Positions 1 through 5,969 of a stretch of 14,572 nucleotides of DNA are shown here, one piece after another. The notes under the pieces are model-generated. The model was not told the origin of the DNA, made no database searches, and saw only the letters and a list, made by a program, of their open reading frames with translations. The DNA comes from an uncultured Collinsella sp. (GTDB lineage Bacteria; Actinomycetota; Coriobacteriia; Coriobacteriales; Coriobacteriaceae): positions 1 to 14,572 of the forward strand of contig UQXT01000054.1 in NCBI GenBank assembly GCA_900545075.1, read 5' to 3'. Position 1 is the first letter of the stretch. The number at the start of each line of letters is the position of its first letter. The translations under genes were made by a program, and so were the position numbers.

Positions 1-66
1 AGCGAGCGGGTGACGCAAGATCATGTGCTCGAGGCCGCGATGTATCAGGGAAGGAGGGACCAGTGA
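1..66 (+). CDS. comM: C-terminal tail of a ComM/YifB-type Mg-chelatase-like AAA+ protein (partial)
   Basis: Only the last 21 codons are in the window, ending in TGA at 64-66. The frame is open from base 1 and ends with residues VTQDHVLEAAMYQ followed by GRRDQ. This resembles the end of YifB/ComM proteins, where a helix of the form 'hVaEAiqYR' lies just before the C-terminus. ComM is a hexameric helicase-like AAA+ protein that promotes branch migration during natural transformation. Its gene commonly lies directly upstream of dprA, which fits here. The stop overlaps the dprA start as TGATG, so translation is probably coupled. With so few residues, the call rests largely on context. Confidence 0.55.
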   Translation, partial: SERVTQDHVLEAAMYQGRRDQ

Positions 67-998
67 TGGGTGAGGTCCGCTATGAACTGCATCCCGGTGA
101 TGGGCTGTTTCCCGCTACTGTTCTGGAGCTTTCCGATGTGCCGCAGACGTTGTTCGTCCGTGGCGACCCGGAGGTGCTCTCGACGCCGGCGCTCTCGATT
201 ATCGGTGCGCGCAAGGCGTCTCCCTACGGTCTTGCCGTCGCGGAGCTTGCAGCCAAGGTTGCCGTGGAAGCGGGGGTGACGGTGGTCTCGGGCGGTGCGG
301 TCGGCTGCGACCAGGCCTCGGGTTGGGCCGCGGTCAACGCCGGAGGCAGGCATGTCGTGGTGTTGGGTACGGGCGCCGACGTGGTCTATCCGCGCTCGAG
401 TGCGGGGCTCATCGCGCGCACGATCGATACGGGTGGTGCGGTCGTGTCGATCTCACCGTGGGGCATGGGGCCGCGCAAGTTTGCGTTCCCGCGCCGCAAC
501 CGCGTGATCGCCGCGCTGTCGCAGGCGCTCTTTGTATCGGAGGCCGGCATGCCATCTGGGACGTTTTCTACCGCCGAGGCCGCCATGGACCTGGGGCGCG
601 AGCTGCTTGCCGTGCCGGGTTCGATTTTGTCTCCCGAGTCGCGCGGTACCAACTATCTTATCGCCAACGGCGCCTGCTGCATTGTCGATGAGGAGTCCAT
701 CGAGATGGCTATTTCTCGCATATACGGCACCCTGCGCTACTCGCGCCTCGATGCGCCCGGTATCGCGGATCTGGACCCCACACAGCAGACAGTGATGCAT
801 GCCCTCATCGCCTCGCCGCTCAAGGTTGAAGACATCGCCACACTCGTCTCCCTCGATGCCGTCGGTGTGCTCAAGCTCCTGGGCTCACTCGAGCTCGAGG
901 GCCTCATCGAGCGCATGATGGATGGAAGGTATGCGCCCTCCAAGTTTGCCCTTCACGCCCAGACGCCCTTCGGTCACAATGGAAAACGTGTCAATTAG
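66..998 (+). CDS. dprA: DNA-processing protein DprA (Smf)
   Basis: DprA binds incoming single-stranded DNA during transformation and loads RecA. The protein is 310 aa from ATG 66. I prefer this start because GGAGG at 53-57 lies 8 nt upstream; a GTG at 63 is the alternative. The Rossmann-like DprA fold is clear: SIIGARKASPYG (residues 44-55), VVSGGAVGCD (73-82), GTGADVVYP (101-109), FPRRNRVIA (141-149) and the PSGTFSTA/VPGS region (163-186). The C-terminal part, about 230-295, looks like the usual winged-helix domain. The N-terminal SAM-like domain of longer DprA proteins is essentially absent. The usual 'GID' of the phosphate-binding loop reads GCD here. It follows the comM tail and precedes trmFO, probably in one transcript. 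A role in uptake competence is inferred from the family; many non-competent bacteria also keep dprA. Confidence 0.93.
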   Translation: MGEVRYELHPGDGLFPATVLELSDVPQTLFVRGDPEVLSTPALSIIGARKASPYGLAVAELAAKVAVEAGVTVVSGGAVGCDQASGWAAVNAGGRHVVVLGTGADVVYPRSSAGLIARTIDTGGAVVSISPWGMGPRKFAFPRRNRVIAALSQALFVSEAGMPSGTFSTAEAAMDLGRELLAVPGSILSPESRGTNYLIANGACCIVDEESIEMAISRIYGTLRYSRLDAPGIADLDPTQQTVMHALIASPLKVEDIATLVSLDAVGVLKLLGSLELEGLIERMMDGRYAPSKFALHAQTPFGHNGKRVN

Positions 999-1012
999 AA
1001 AGGTGTTTGCAG

Positions 1013-2350
1013 ATGCTGTTTGATCAGGTGACGGTTATCGGTGGCGGTCTGGCGGGATCGGAATGCGCGATTCAGCTGGCAGATCGCGGGTTCGCCGTAA
1101 AGCTGTGCGAGATGCGCCCGCAGGTGAGCTCTCCTGCCCACCATACCGATCACTTGGCGGAGCTCGTCTGCTCCAATTCGTTTAAGTCGACCCGTCCCGA
1201 TTCCGCCGCCGGCCTGCTGAAGGCCGAGCTCGAGCGCATGGGCTCTGTGCTGCTCGACTGCGCTCATCGTGCGGCCGTTCCCGCTGGCGGCGCCCTGGCG
1301 GTCGACCGCGTCAAGTTTTCCGAGCTCGTCGAGGCCGAGGTTGCCGCCCGCCCCAATATCGAGGTCGTCCACGGCGAGGTCACCCAGATTCCCGAGGGTC
1401 ATGTGGTTATCGCCGCGGGCCCCCTATGCTCGCCGGCATTGAGCGAGGAGGTCATGAAGCTCGTCGGTGGTGACGCCCTGGCGTTCTTTGACGCGGCCGC
1501 CCCGATCGTCGATGCCTCGACGCTCGATATGGACGTGCTGTTCTCGCAGTCGCGCTATGAGGAGCAGGGGAGTGGCGACTATCTCAATGCCCCGCTCAAC
1601 AAGGAAGAGTACGAGGCCTTTATCGAGGCACTCACCACGGCCGATCGCGTGGTGCTCAAGGATTTTGAGGGCGGTGACCTGTTCCAGGCCTGCCAGCCTG
1701 CCGAGGAGGTTGCGCGCACGGGCAAGGATGCCATCCGCTTTGGCGCCATGAAGCCCGTCGGGCTCACCGACCCGCGCACCGGTCGCCGTCCCTGGGCGGC
1801 AATTCAGCTGCGCGCCGAGAACAAGGAGAAGACCGCCTATAACCTGGTTGGCTTCCAGACCAACCTGACCTTCGGCGAACAGAAGCGCGTCTTCCATATG
1901 GTTCCCGGCCTGGAGAACGCCGAGTTCTTCCGCTACGGCGTCATGCACCGCAACACCTTTGTCGATGCGCCGCACGTGCTCGATGGCACCTTTGCCGTGC
2001 CCGGCACGAGCGTGCGTCTTGCCGGCCAGATTACCGGTACCGAGGGGTATATGGAGGCCGTGGCGACGGGTCTGCTCGCCGCGCTCAACACCTATGCCGA
2101 GGCAATCGAGGCGGAGCCTGTTGAGCTGCCGCGCGTGGGCGCCCTAGGCGCACTCGTGGGCTATGCGACCGATCCGGCTACGGTGGGCTATCAGCCCATG
2201 CACGTCAACTTTGGGCTCGTGCCGCCGCTCGAGGACGGTAAGCGTCGCAGCAAGCGCGATCGTTACCAGGCCTACGCGGATCGCGCCCTTAAGGCCCTGG
2301 ATGCTTATCTGGAATCGCGCTCCGATCTGTTTGGAGGCGAGAGGTCATAG
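1013..2350 (+). CDS. trmFO: Methylenetetrahydrofolate--tRNA-(uracil-5-)-methyltransferase TrmFO
   Basis: TrmFO is a folate- and FAD-dependent enzyme that makes 5-methyluridine at position 54 of the tRNA T-loop. The product is 445 aa, normal for the family. The FAD-binding motif VIGGGLAGSE is at residues 8-17. The two cysteines implicated in catalysis in the Bacillus subtilis enzyme (C53 and C226) match C53 in CSNSF and C227 in FQACQP. Further family signatures are MKPVGLTDPRTGRRP, AYNLVGFQTNLTF, GVMHRNTF and GQITGTEGYMEA. I chose ATG 1013 because GAAAGG at 998-1003 sits 9 nt upstream; a TTG at 1007 would lie almost on the ribosome site. It begins 14 nt after dprA. Its TAG stop at 2348-2350 overlaps the proposed ATA start of the recombinase gene. 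In many Gram-positive bacteria trmFO likewise sits just before xerC. Confidence 0.96.
   Translation: MLFDQVTVIGGGLAGSECAIQLADRGFAVKLCEMRPQVSSPAHHTDHLAELVCSNSFKSTRPDSAAGLLKAELERMGSVLLDCAHRAAVPAGGALAVDRVKFSELVEAEVAARPNIEVVHGEVTQIPEGHVVIAAGPLCSPALSEEVMKLVGGDALAFFDAAAPIVDASTLDMDVLFSQSRYEEQGSGDYLNAPLNKEEYEAFIEALTTADRVVLKDFEGGDLFQACQPAEEVARTGKDAIRFGAMKPVGLTDPRTGRRPWAAIQLRAENKEKTAYNLVGFQTNLTFGEQKRVFHMVPGLENAEFFRYGVMHRNTFVDAPHVLDGTFAVPGTSVRLAGQITGTEGYMEAVATGLLAALNTYAEAIEAEPVELPRVGALGALVGYATDPATVGYQPMHVNFGLVPPLEDGKRRSKRDRYQAYADRALKALDAYLESRSDLFGGERS
2333..2349 (+). promoter_or_regulatory. Ribosome-binding site and non-canonical ATA start of the recombinase gene
   Basis: GGAGG at 2333-2337 lies 9 nt before the ATA at 2347-2349. 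A second purine run, GAGAGG at 2339-2344, is too close to that ATA. The frame is open back to a TAA at 2290-2292 and holds no ATG, GTG or TTG until TTG 2524. A TTG 2524 start would remove most of the core-binding domain. The next rare candidate, CTG 2359, is 21 nt from GGAGG and 14 nt from GAGAGG. ATA is therefore the best-placed start, with the ATAG overlap allowing coupling to trmFO termination. This is an inference from spacing and homology. Confidence 0.55.
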
Positions 2351-3267
2351 CCTTTGACCTGTACGATGCCGTCGACTCGTTCATCGCCTACATTGCACGC
2401 GTCGAAGGGCTCGCTCCCAATACGGTAACCGCCTACGCCTCGCGGCTCGAGCACTTCGCCGCGTGGTGCGACCGTGAGGGCATCGACGCTCGCGTCGCCG
2501 ACGTACGGACCGTTCGCTCCTATTTGGCCGAGCTGTCGCGTGGCCAGGTGGCGGCTCGGACCCTTGCGGCGCATCTGTCTGCCATTCGCTCGCTCTATCG
2601 GTGGATGGCTGCCGAGGGAATCGTTGAGGGCGATGCGGTCTCGGCGATTTCCTCGCCCAAGCTGCCGCGCGATCTTCCCGGCGTGCTGACGACCCGGCAA
2701 GTCGAGTCGTTGCTCAAGACCCCGGACACCTCGACGCCTGCGGGGCTGCGAGATGCGGCGATGCTCGAGCTGCTCTATGCCTCCGGCGCGCGAATCTCGG
2801 AGCTCGCGGCGCTCAACGTGGAGTCTATCGGTTGGTCCGAGCGAACGCTGCGACTTTGGGGCAAGGGGAGCAAGGAGCGTATCGTGCCCCTGTATCGGCG
2901 CGCTCTCGAGGCTACCCGCCGCTATATTGAGGAAGGGAGGCCGCAGCTCCTTGCACAGGCAAAGCGTAACGACGGTGCGAACGGCGCGCATCCGCTGTTT
3001 ATCTCGGCGCGCGGAAACCGCATGAGTGCCGCCATGCTTAGGAGGCGGTTCCATATGCTTGCGGCACTTGCCGGCATTCCTGCCGACATCGCCCCGCATG
3101 CGATGCGCCACACCTTTGCGACCGACCTGCTCGAGGGCGGCGCGGATCTCCGCTCGGTTCAGGAGCTGCTTGGGCATGCGAGCTTGTCCACGACGCAGAT
3201 TTATACGCACCTCACGCCCGATCGACTCAAGCGCGCCGTGAGTCAGGCCCACCCCCGCGGCGAGTAG
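2347..3267 (+). CDS. xerC: XerC-type site-specific tyrosine recombinase, with a non-canonical start
   Basis: Xer recombinases resolve chromosome dimers at dif sites near the terminus, acting at the division septum as a XerC/XerD pair. Read from ATA 2347 the protein is 306 aa, normal for XerC/D. The N-terminal SAM-like core-binding domain starts with DAVDSFIAYIARVEGLAPNT, continues with TVTAYASRLEHFAAW, and runs to about residue 100. The full catalytic set is visible: R149 (GARISE), K173 (GKGSKER), H251 and R254 (HAMRH), H277 (LLGHAS) and the nucleophile Y286 (QIYTHL). The position after trmFO matches that of codV/xerC in Bacillus subtilis, which favours XerC over XerD. Nothing suggests a mobile-element integrase: no att-like repeats, cargo genes or composition shift. 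If TTG 2524 were used, the product would be 247 aa and lack most of the DNA-clamping domain. Recombinase identity is sure, the C versus D choice is moderately sure, and the exact start is uncertain. Confidence 0.87.
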   Translation: MAFDLYDAVDSFIAYIARVEGLAPNTVTAYASRLEHFAAWCDREGIDARVADVRTVRSYLAELSRGQVAARTLAAHLSAIRSLYRWMAAEGIVEGDAVSAISSPKLPRDLPGVLTTRQVESLLKTPDTSTPAGLRDAAMLELLYASGARISELAALNVESIGWSERTLRLWGKGSKERIVPLYRRALEATRRYIEEGRPQLLAQAKRNDGANGAHPLFISARGNRMSAAMLRRRFHMLAALAGIPADIAPHAMRHTFATDLLEGGADLRSVQELLGHASLSTTQIYTHLTPDRLKRAVSQAHPRGE

Positions 3268-3282
3268 GAGACGGGCCCCGCG

Positions 3283-3304
3283 CCGCACCGAGGTGTGTGG
3301 TTTT
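3283..3304 (+). terminator. Weak candidate terminator after xerC
   Basis: CCGCAC (3283-3288) can pair with GTGTGG (3295-3300), including one G-U pair, around a 6-nt loop, followed by TTTT at 3301-3304. The stem is short and the T-run brief. It would at best attenuate read-through from the dprA-trmFO-xerC unit into rpsB. Confidence 0.3.
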
Positions 3305-3313
3305 GATTGCGGG

Positions 3314-3342
3314 TTGGCAGGAAGAGGCAATCCTGCTATCAT
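3314..3342 (+). promoter_or_regulatory. Sigma-70-type promoter for rpsB-tsf
   Basis: A -35 box TTGGCA (3314-3319) is separated by exactly 17 nt from a -10 box TATCAT (3337-3342). The -10 box is preceded by TG plus one base (3334-3336), making it an extended -10. Transcription would start near 3349, about 135 nt upstream of the rpsB ATG. This is the best promoter match I see in the window and fits the need to express S2 and EF-Ts strongly. Confidence 0.75.
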
Positions 3343-3348
3343 TCATCG

Positions 3349-3483
3349 GGTTGCTTCACGGCAACAGGTTTTTATCACGCACGCGCGGCTACTTCATACC
3401 GTGGTGCCCGGGCTTTGGTAGCACATGTCTGGGTTGGTTTTGGAGGATGACCCCGCGCGGAGGCAAACCACAGGAGGTTTAAC
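3349..3483 (+). promoter_or_regulatory. Structured rpsB 5' leader
   Basis: This is the untranslated leader predicted from the promoter just upstream. It begins with a small hairpin, GTTGC (3350-3354) pairing with GCAAC (3361-3365) around a 6-nt loop. A middle section contains the self-complementary GCCCGGGC (3406-3413) flanked by TACC/GGTA and GTGC/GCAC complements. The 3' end carries competing pairings over the rpsB ribosome-binding site, listed separately. Ribosomal protein S2 represses its own rpsB-tsf message through the leader in E. coli. A similar role here is inferred from position and pairing only. I do not recognise a named leader family. Confidence 0.5.
3435..3480 (+). promoter_or_regulatory. 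Mutually exclusive RNA pairings around the rpsB Shine-Dalgarno site
   Basis: AAACC (3465-3469) can pair downstream with GGTTT (3476-3480) around a 6-nt loop. That hairpin covers the rpsB ribosome-binding site AGGAGG (3472-3477). The same segment, read as AAACCA (3465-3470), can instead pair upstream with TGGTTT (3435-3440), which would free the site. Both stems are only 5-6 bp, so the switch is a candidate and not a demonstrated structure. GGAGG at 3442-3446, inside the upstream loop, resembles the true Shine-Dalgarno sequence. Confidence 0.45.
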
Positions 3484-4212
3484 ATGGCTACCAAGATTAA
3501 TATCCGCACCCTGCTCGAGGCCGGCTGCCACTTCGGTCACCAGACCCGTCGCTGGAACCCCAAGATGAAGCCGTTCATCTTCGGTGAGCGCAACGGCATC
3601 TACATCCTCGACCTCAAGCAGACCATCCTTGACGCCGACCAGGCCTACACCTTCGTCAAGAATGTCGCCAAGGGCGGCAACGTGCTGTTCGTCGGCACCA
3701 AGAAGCAGGCTCAGGAGGCCGTTAAGAACGCCGCTGAGCGCGCCAACATGCCTTACATCAACCAGCGTTGGCTCGGCGGTATGCTGACCAACTTCGTCAC
3801 CATCCGCTCCCGCATCAACCGCATGGAGGAGCTCGAGGCCATGGTCGAGGACGGCCGCATGGCAGTGCTGCCCAAGAAGGAGCAGGCAGTGCTCGGCAAG
3901 GAGCTCGCTAAGCTCCAGACCAACCTCGGTGGCGCCCGCGACATGAAGGGTCTGCCCCAGGCTCTCTTCGTCATCGACACCAAGCGCGAGGAGAACGCCA
4001 TCAAGGAGGCCCAGCGCCTGAACATCCCCGTCGTCGCTCTGATCGACACCAACTCCGATCCCGACGAGGTCGAGTACGGCATCCCCTGCAACGATGACGC
4101 CATCTCCGCTGTCACCCTTATGTGCGAGCTCATGGCCGACGCCTGCCTCGCTGGCTCCGGTAAGGAGCAGGTCTCCGAGGCCGAGATGGCCGCCGAGCCC
4201 AAGGCCGAGTAA
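3484..4212 (+). CDS. rpsB: 30S ribosomal protein S2
   Basis: S2 is a small-subunit protein that joins late in assembly, binds near S1 and the head-body junction, and is needed for initiation. The 242-aa length is typical. Signature sequences are GCHFGHQTRRWNPKM (residues 14-28), QRWLGGMLTNF (94-104) and the DPDEVEYGIPCNDDA stretch near the C-terminus. The ATG at 3484 follows AGGAGG with a 6-nt gap. Lysine is encoded almost only by AAG, and C-ending codons dominate, as expected for a highly expressed gene. tsf follows after 45 nt with no hairpin between, so the two form the conserved rpsB-tsf unit. The leader may provide autoregulation by S2. Confidence 0.98.
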   Translation: MATKINIRTLLEAGCHFGHQTRRWNPKMKPFIFGERNGIYILDLKQTILDADQAYTFVKNVAKGGNVLFVGTKKQAQEAVKNAAERANMPYINQRWLGGMLTNFVTIRSRINRMEELEAMVEDGRMAVLPKKEQAVLGKELAKLQTNLGGARDMKGLPQALFVIDTKREENAIKEAQRLNIPVVALIDTNSDPDEVEYGIPCNDDAISAVTLMCELMADACLAGSGKEQVSEAEMAAEPKAE

Positions 4213-4257
4213 ATCAGTCCTATTTAAGTCTTTTTCATCTCTTTGAAAGGAACCACA

Positions 4258-5127
4258 ATGGCCCAGATTACTGCCGCTATGGTCAAGCAGCTCCGCGAGA
4301 TGACCGACTCCCCGATGATGGAGTGTAAGAAGGCTCTCGTCGAGGCTGACGGCGACATGGACGTCGCTGTTGACGTTCTGCGCAAGAACGGCCTCGCCAA
4401 GGCTGCCAAGAAGGCTGGCCGTGAGACCAACGAGGGCGCTGTCGCCGCGTTCGTCTCCGAGGACGGCAAGTCCGGCGCTCTGCTCGAGCTTTCCTGCGAG
4501 ACCGACTTCGTCGGCTCCAACGCCAAGTTCACCGGCTTTGCTTCCAAGGTCGCCGAGGTTGTCGCTACCACCGAGCCGGCCGATGTCGATGCTCTGCTCG
4601 AGAAGCCGATGGGCGAGGAGACCGTTTCCTCCGAGCTCACCGAGATGATTCACATCATGGGCGAGAACATGAAGATCGCTCGTTTCTCCGCCCGCAAGGT
4701 CGAGAACGGCGCTCTTGCTTCTTACATCCACATGGGTGGTAAGATCGGCGTCCTCGTCGAGTTCGCTTTCGAGAAGGCCGAGACCGCTCAGGCCGAGTCC
4801 TTCAAGACCTTCGCTCACGATGTTGCCCTTCAGGTTGCCGCCGTCGCCCCGATCTGCGCTACCCGCGATCAGGTTCCGGCCGAGACCGTCGAGCACGAGA
4901 AGGAGATCTACATGGCTCAGGCTGCCGAGTCCGGCAAGCCCGAGGCTATCCAGGAGAAGATGGCTGTTGGCCGTCTGGAGAAGTTCTACAAGCAGTCCGT
5001 GCTCACCGAGCAGGAGTTCATCAAGGACAGCTCCCTCACCATCAAGAAGTACGCTGAGCAGGTCTCCAAGGAGCTCGGCGATAGCATTACCGTCGTTGCC
5101 TTCGACCGTCTGGTCCGTGGCGAGTAA
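4258..5127 (+). CDS. tsf: Elongation factor Ts
   Basis: EF-Ts is the nucleotide-exchange factor that releases GDP from EF-Tu in the cytoplasm. The protein is 289 aa. The N-terminal UBA-like domain carries LREMTDSPMMECKKAL (residues 12-27). The ETDFV motif (81-85) contains the Asp-Phe pair that inserts into EF-Tu to dislodge magnesium. A second dimerisation-like domain contains HDVALQVAA. I chose ATG 4258 because AAAGGA at 4246-4251 lies 6 nt upstream. An in-frame TTG at 4243 sits just before that site and would add five residues foreign to the family. Codon use is strongly biased, like rpsB. A strong terminator follows 23 nt after the stop. Confidence 0.98.
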   Translation: MAQITAAMVKQLREMTDSPMMECKKALVEADGDMDVAVDVLRKNGLAKAAKKAGRETNEGAVAAFVSEDGKSGALLELSCETDFVGSNAKFTGFASKVAEVVATTEPADVDALLEKPMGEETVSSELTEMIHIMGENMKIARFSARKVENGALASYIHMGGKIGVLVEFAFEKAETAQAESFKTFAHDVALQVAAVAPICATRDQVPAETVEHEKEIYMAQAAESGKPEAIQEKMAVGRLEKFYKQSVLTEQEFIKDSSLTIKKYAEQVSKELGDSITVVAFDRLVRGE

Positions 5128-5150
5128 ATAAGCTCTTGTAGCTGGTAATG

Positions 5151-5185
5151 AGCAGGCTGTGGGTTTTACTCACAGCCTGCTTTTT
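5151..5185 (+). terminator. Strong intrinsic terminator after tsf
   Basis: The segment 5151-5163 pairs with 5169-5181 over 13 bp, including a core of AGCAGGCTGTG with CACAGCCTGCT and one G-U pair near the loop. A run of five T follows at 5181-5185. It should end most rpsB-tsf transcripts and separate them from the pyrH operon. Confidence 0.9.
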
Positions 5186-5186
5186 C

Positions 5187-5215
5187 ATGGCTCTTATCAG
5201 AGCCTTTGCTATCAT
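5187..5215 (+). promoter_or_regulatory. Extended -10 promoter for the pyrH-proS operon
   Basis: TATCAT at 5210-5215 is preceded by TG plus one base at 5207-5209. These nine bases, TGCTATCAT, are identical to those in the rpsB promoter. The sequence 17 nt upstream (5187-5192, ATGGCT) is a poor -35, so activity would rest on the extended -10. The expected start is near 5222, giving a leader of only about 23 nt before pyrH. An inverted repeat, GGCTC (5189-5193) with GAGCC (5200-5204), overlaps the -35 and spacer region. Confidence 0.6.
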
Positions 5216-5244
5216 ATTGAGAGTCTAATTAAAGGAGGATCGCT

Positions 5245-5967
5245 TTGTCCGACATCCGATATAAACGCGTGCTTCTGAAGCTTTCCGGCGAAGCACTGAT
5301 GGGCGACGGCCAATATGGCATCGACCCCAAGATTACCGACCATCTTGCCAAGCAGGTCAAGGAGCTGCTCGCCGTTGGCCATGAGGTCGGCGTTGTTGTC
5401 GGCGGCGGCAACATTTTCCGCGGCATGGCCGGCGCTGCCGGTGGCATGGAGCGCGCCCAGGCCGACTACATGGGCATGCTGGCAACCGTTATGAATGCCC
5501 TCGCCCTGCAGGATGCCTTCGAGCACAACGATGTTCCCTGCCGTGTGATGAGCGCTATCCAGATGAACGAGATCTGCGAGCCCTATATTCGCCGTCGCGC
5601 CATCAACCACCTTTCCAAGGGCAACGTCGTTATTTTTGCCGCCGGTTCGGGCAATCCGTACTTTACGACCGACACCGCCGCGGCTCTTCGTGCCTGCGAG
5701 ATCGGTGCCGAGATTCTGATTAAGGCCACCAAGGTTGACGGCATCTACGACAAGGATCCCGTCAAGTGCGCCGATGCCGTCCGTTTTGACAAGATTACCT
5801 ATCACGAGGTTCTCGTCCGCGGTCTGCAGGTTATGGATTCTACGGCTACGGCACTGTGCCAGGATAACCGTATGCCGATTTTGGTCCTCAACATCGATGG
5901 CGAGGACACCGTCAAACGCGCGCTTTCGGGTGAGCCCGTCGGCACGCTCGTCTATCAGGAGGATTAA
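5245..5967 (+). CDS. pyrH: Uridylate kinase (UMP kinase)
   Basis: PyrH phosphorylates UMP to UDP with ATP in pyrimidine nucleotide synthesis; the bacterial enzyme is a hexamer of the amino-acid-kinase fold. The protein is 240 aa. Motifs are VLLKLSGEALMG (residues 9-20), GVVVGGGNIFRG (49-60), GNPYFTTDTAAALRA (136-150) and TKVDGIYDKDP (162-171). The start is TTG 5245, preceded by AAAGGAGG at 5231-5238 with a 6-nt gap. No ATG or GTG fits the family's N-terminus better. It is the first gene of the long operon. The frr start follows two bases after its stop, the conserved pyrH-frr pairing. Confidence 0.98.
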   Translation: MSDIRYKRVLLKLSGEALMGDGQYGIDPKITDHLAKQVKELLAVGHEVGVVVGGGNIFRGMAGAAGGMERAQADYMGMLATVMNALALQDAFEHNDVPCRVMSAIQMNEICEPYIRRRAINHLSKGNVVIFAAGSGNPYFTTDTAAALRACEIGAEILIKATKVDGIYDKDPVKCADAVRFDKITYHEVLVRGLQVMDSTATALCQDNRMPILVLNIDGEDTVKRALSGEPVGTLVYQED

Positions 5968-5969
5968 GC

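Noticed and set aside
2320..2350. Programmed -1 frameshift fusing TrmFO to the recombinase
   Set aside because: The recombinase is in the -1 frame, but there is no slippery heptamer before the TAG and no clear downstream stimulatory hairpin. Coupled initiation at ATA is simpler.
2347..3267. Tyrosine recombinase as evidence of an integrated mobile element
   Set aside because: Its length, motifs and position after trmFO match housekeeping XerC. No direct repeats, cargo genes, tRNA target or composition change accompany it.
3297..3482. GTG-started 61-codon frame filling the xerC-rpsB gap
   Set aside because: It runs across the rpsB promoter boxes and leader. No ribosome site precedes the GTG, and the product resembles nothing I know. 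Only its last 11 codons after ATG 3447 are noted as a possible leader frame.
4243..4257. TTG start for tsf, five codons before ATG 4258
   Set aside because: The TTG overlaps the ribosome-binding site, and MAQITAAMVKQLRE is the normal EF-Ts N-terminus.
3394..4896. 500-codon open frame on the minus strand, antisense to rpsB and tsf
   Set aside because: It is in codon register with both genes, so its stops could arise only from TTA, CTA or TCA codons, which these highly biased GC-rich genes avoid. No ribosome site or protein-family resemblance is seen; the Gly/Leu/Asp-rich product is what reversed biased codons give.
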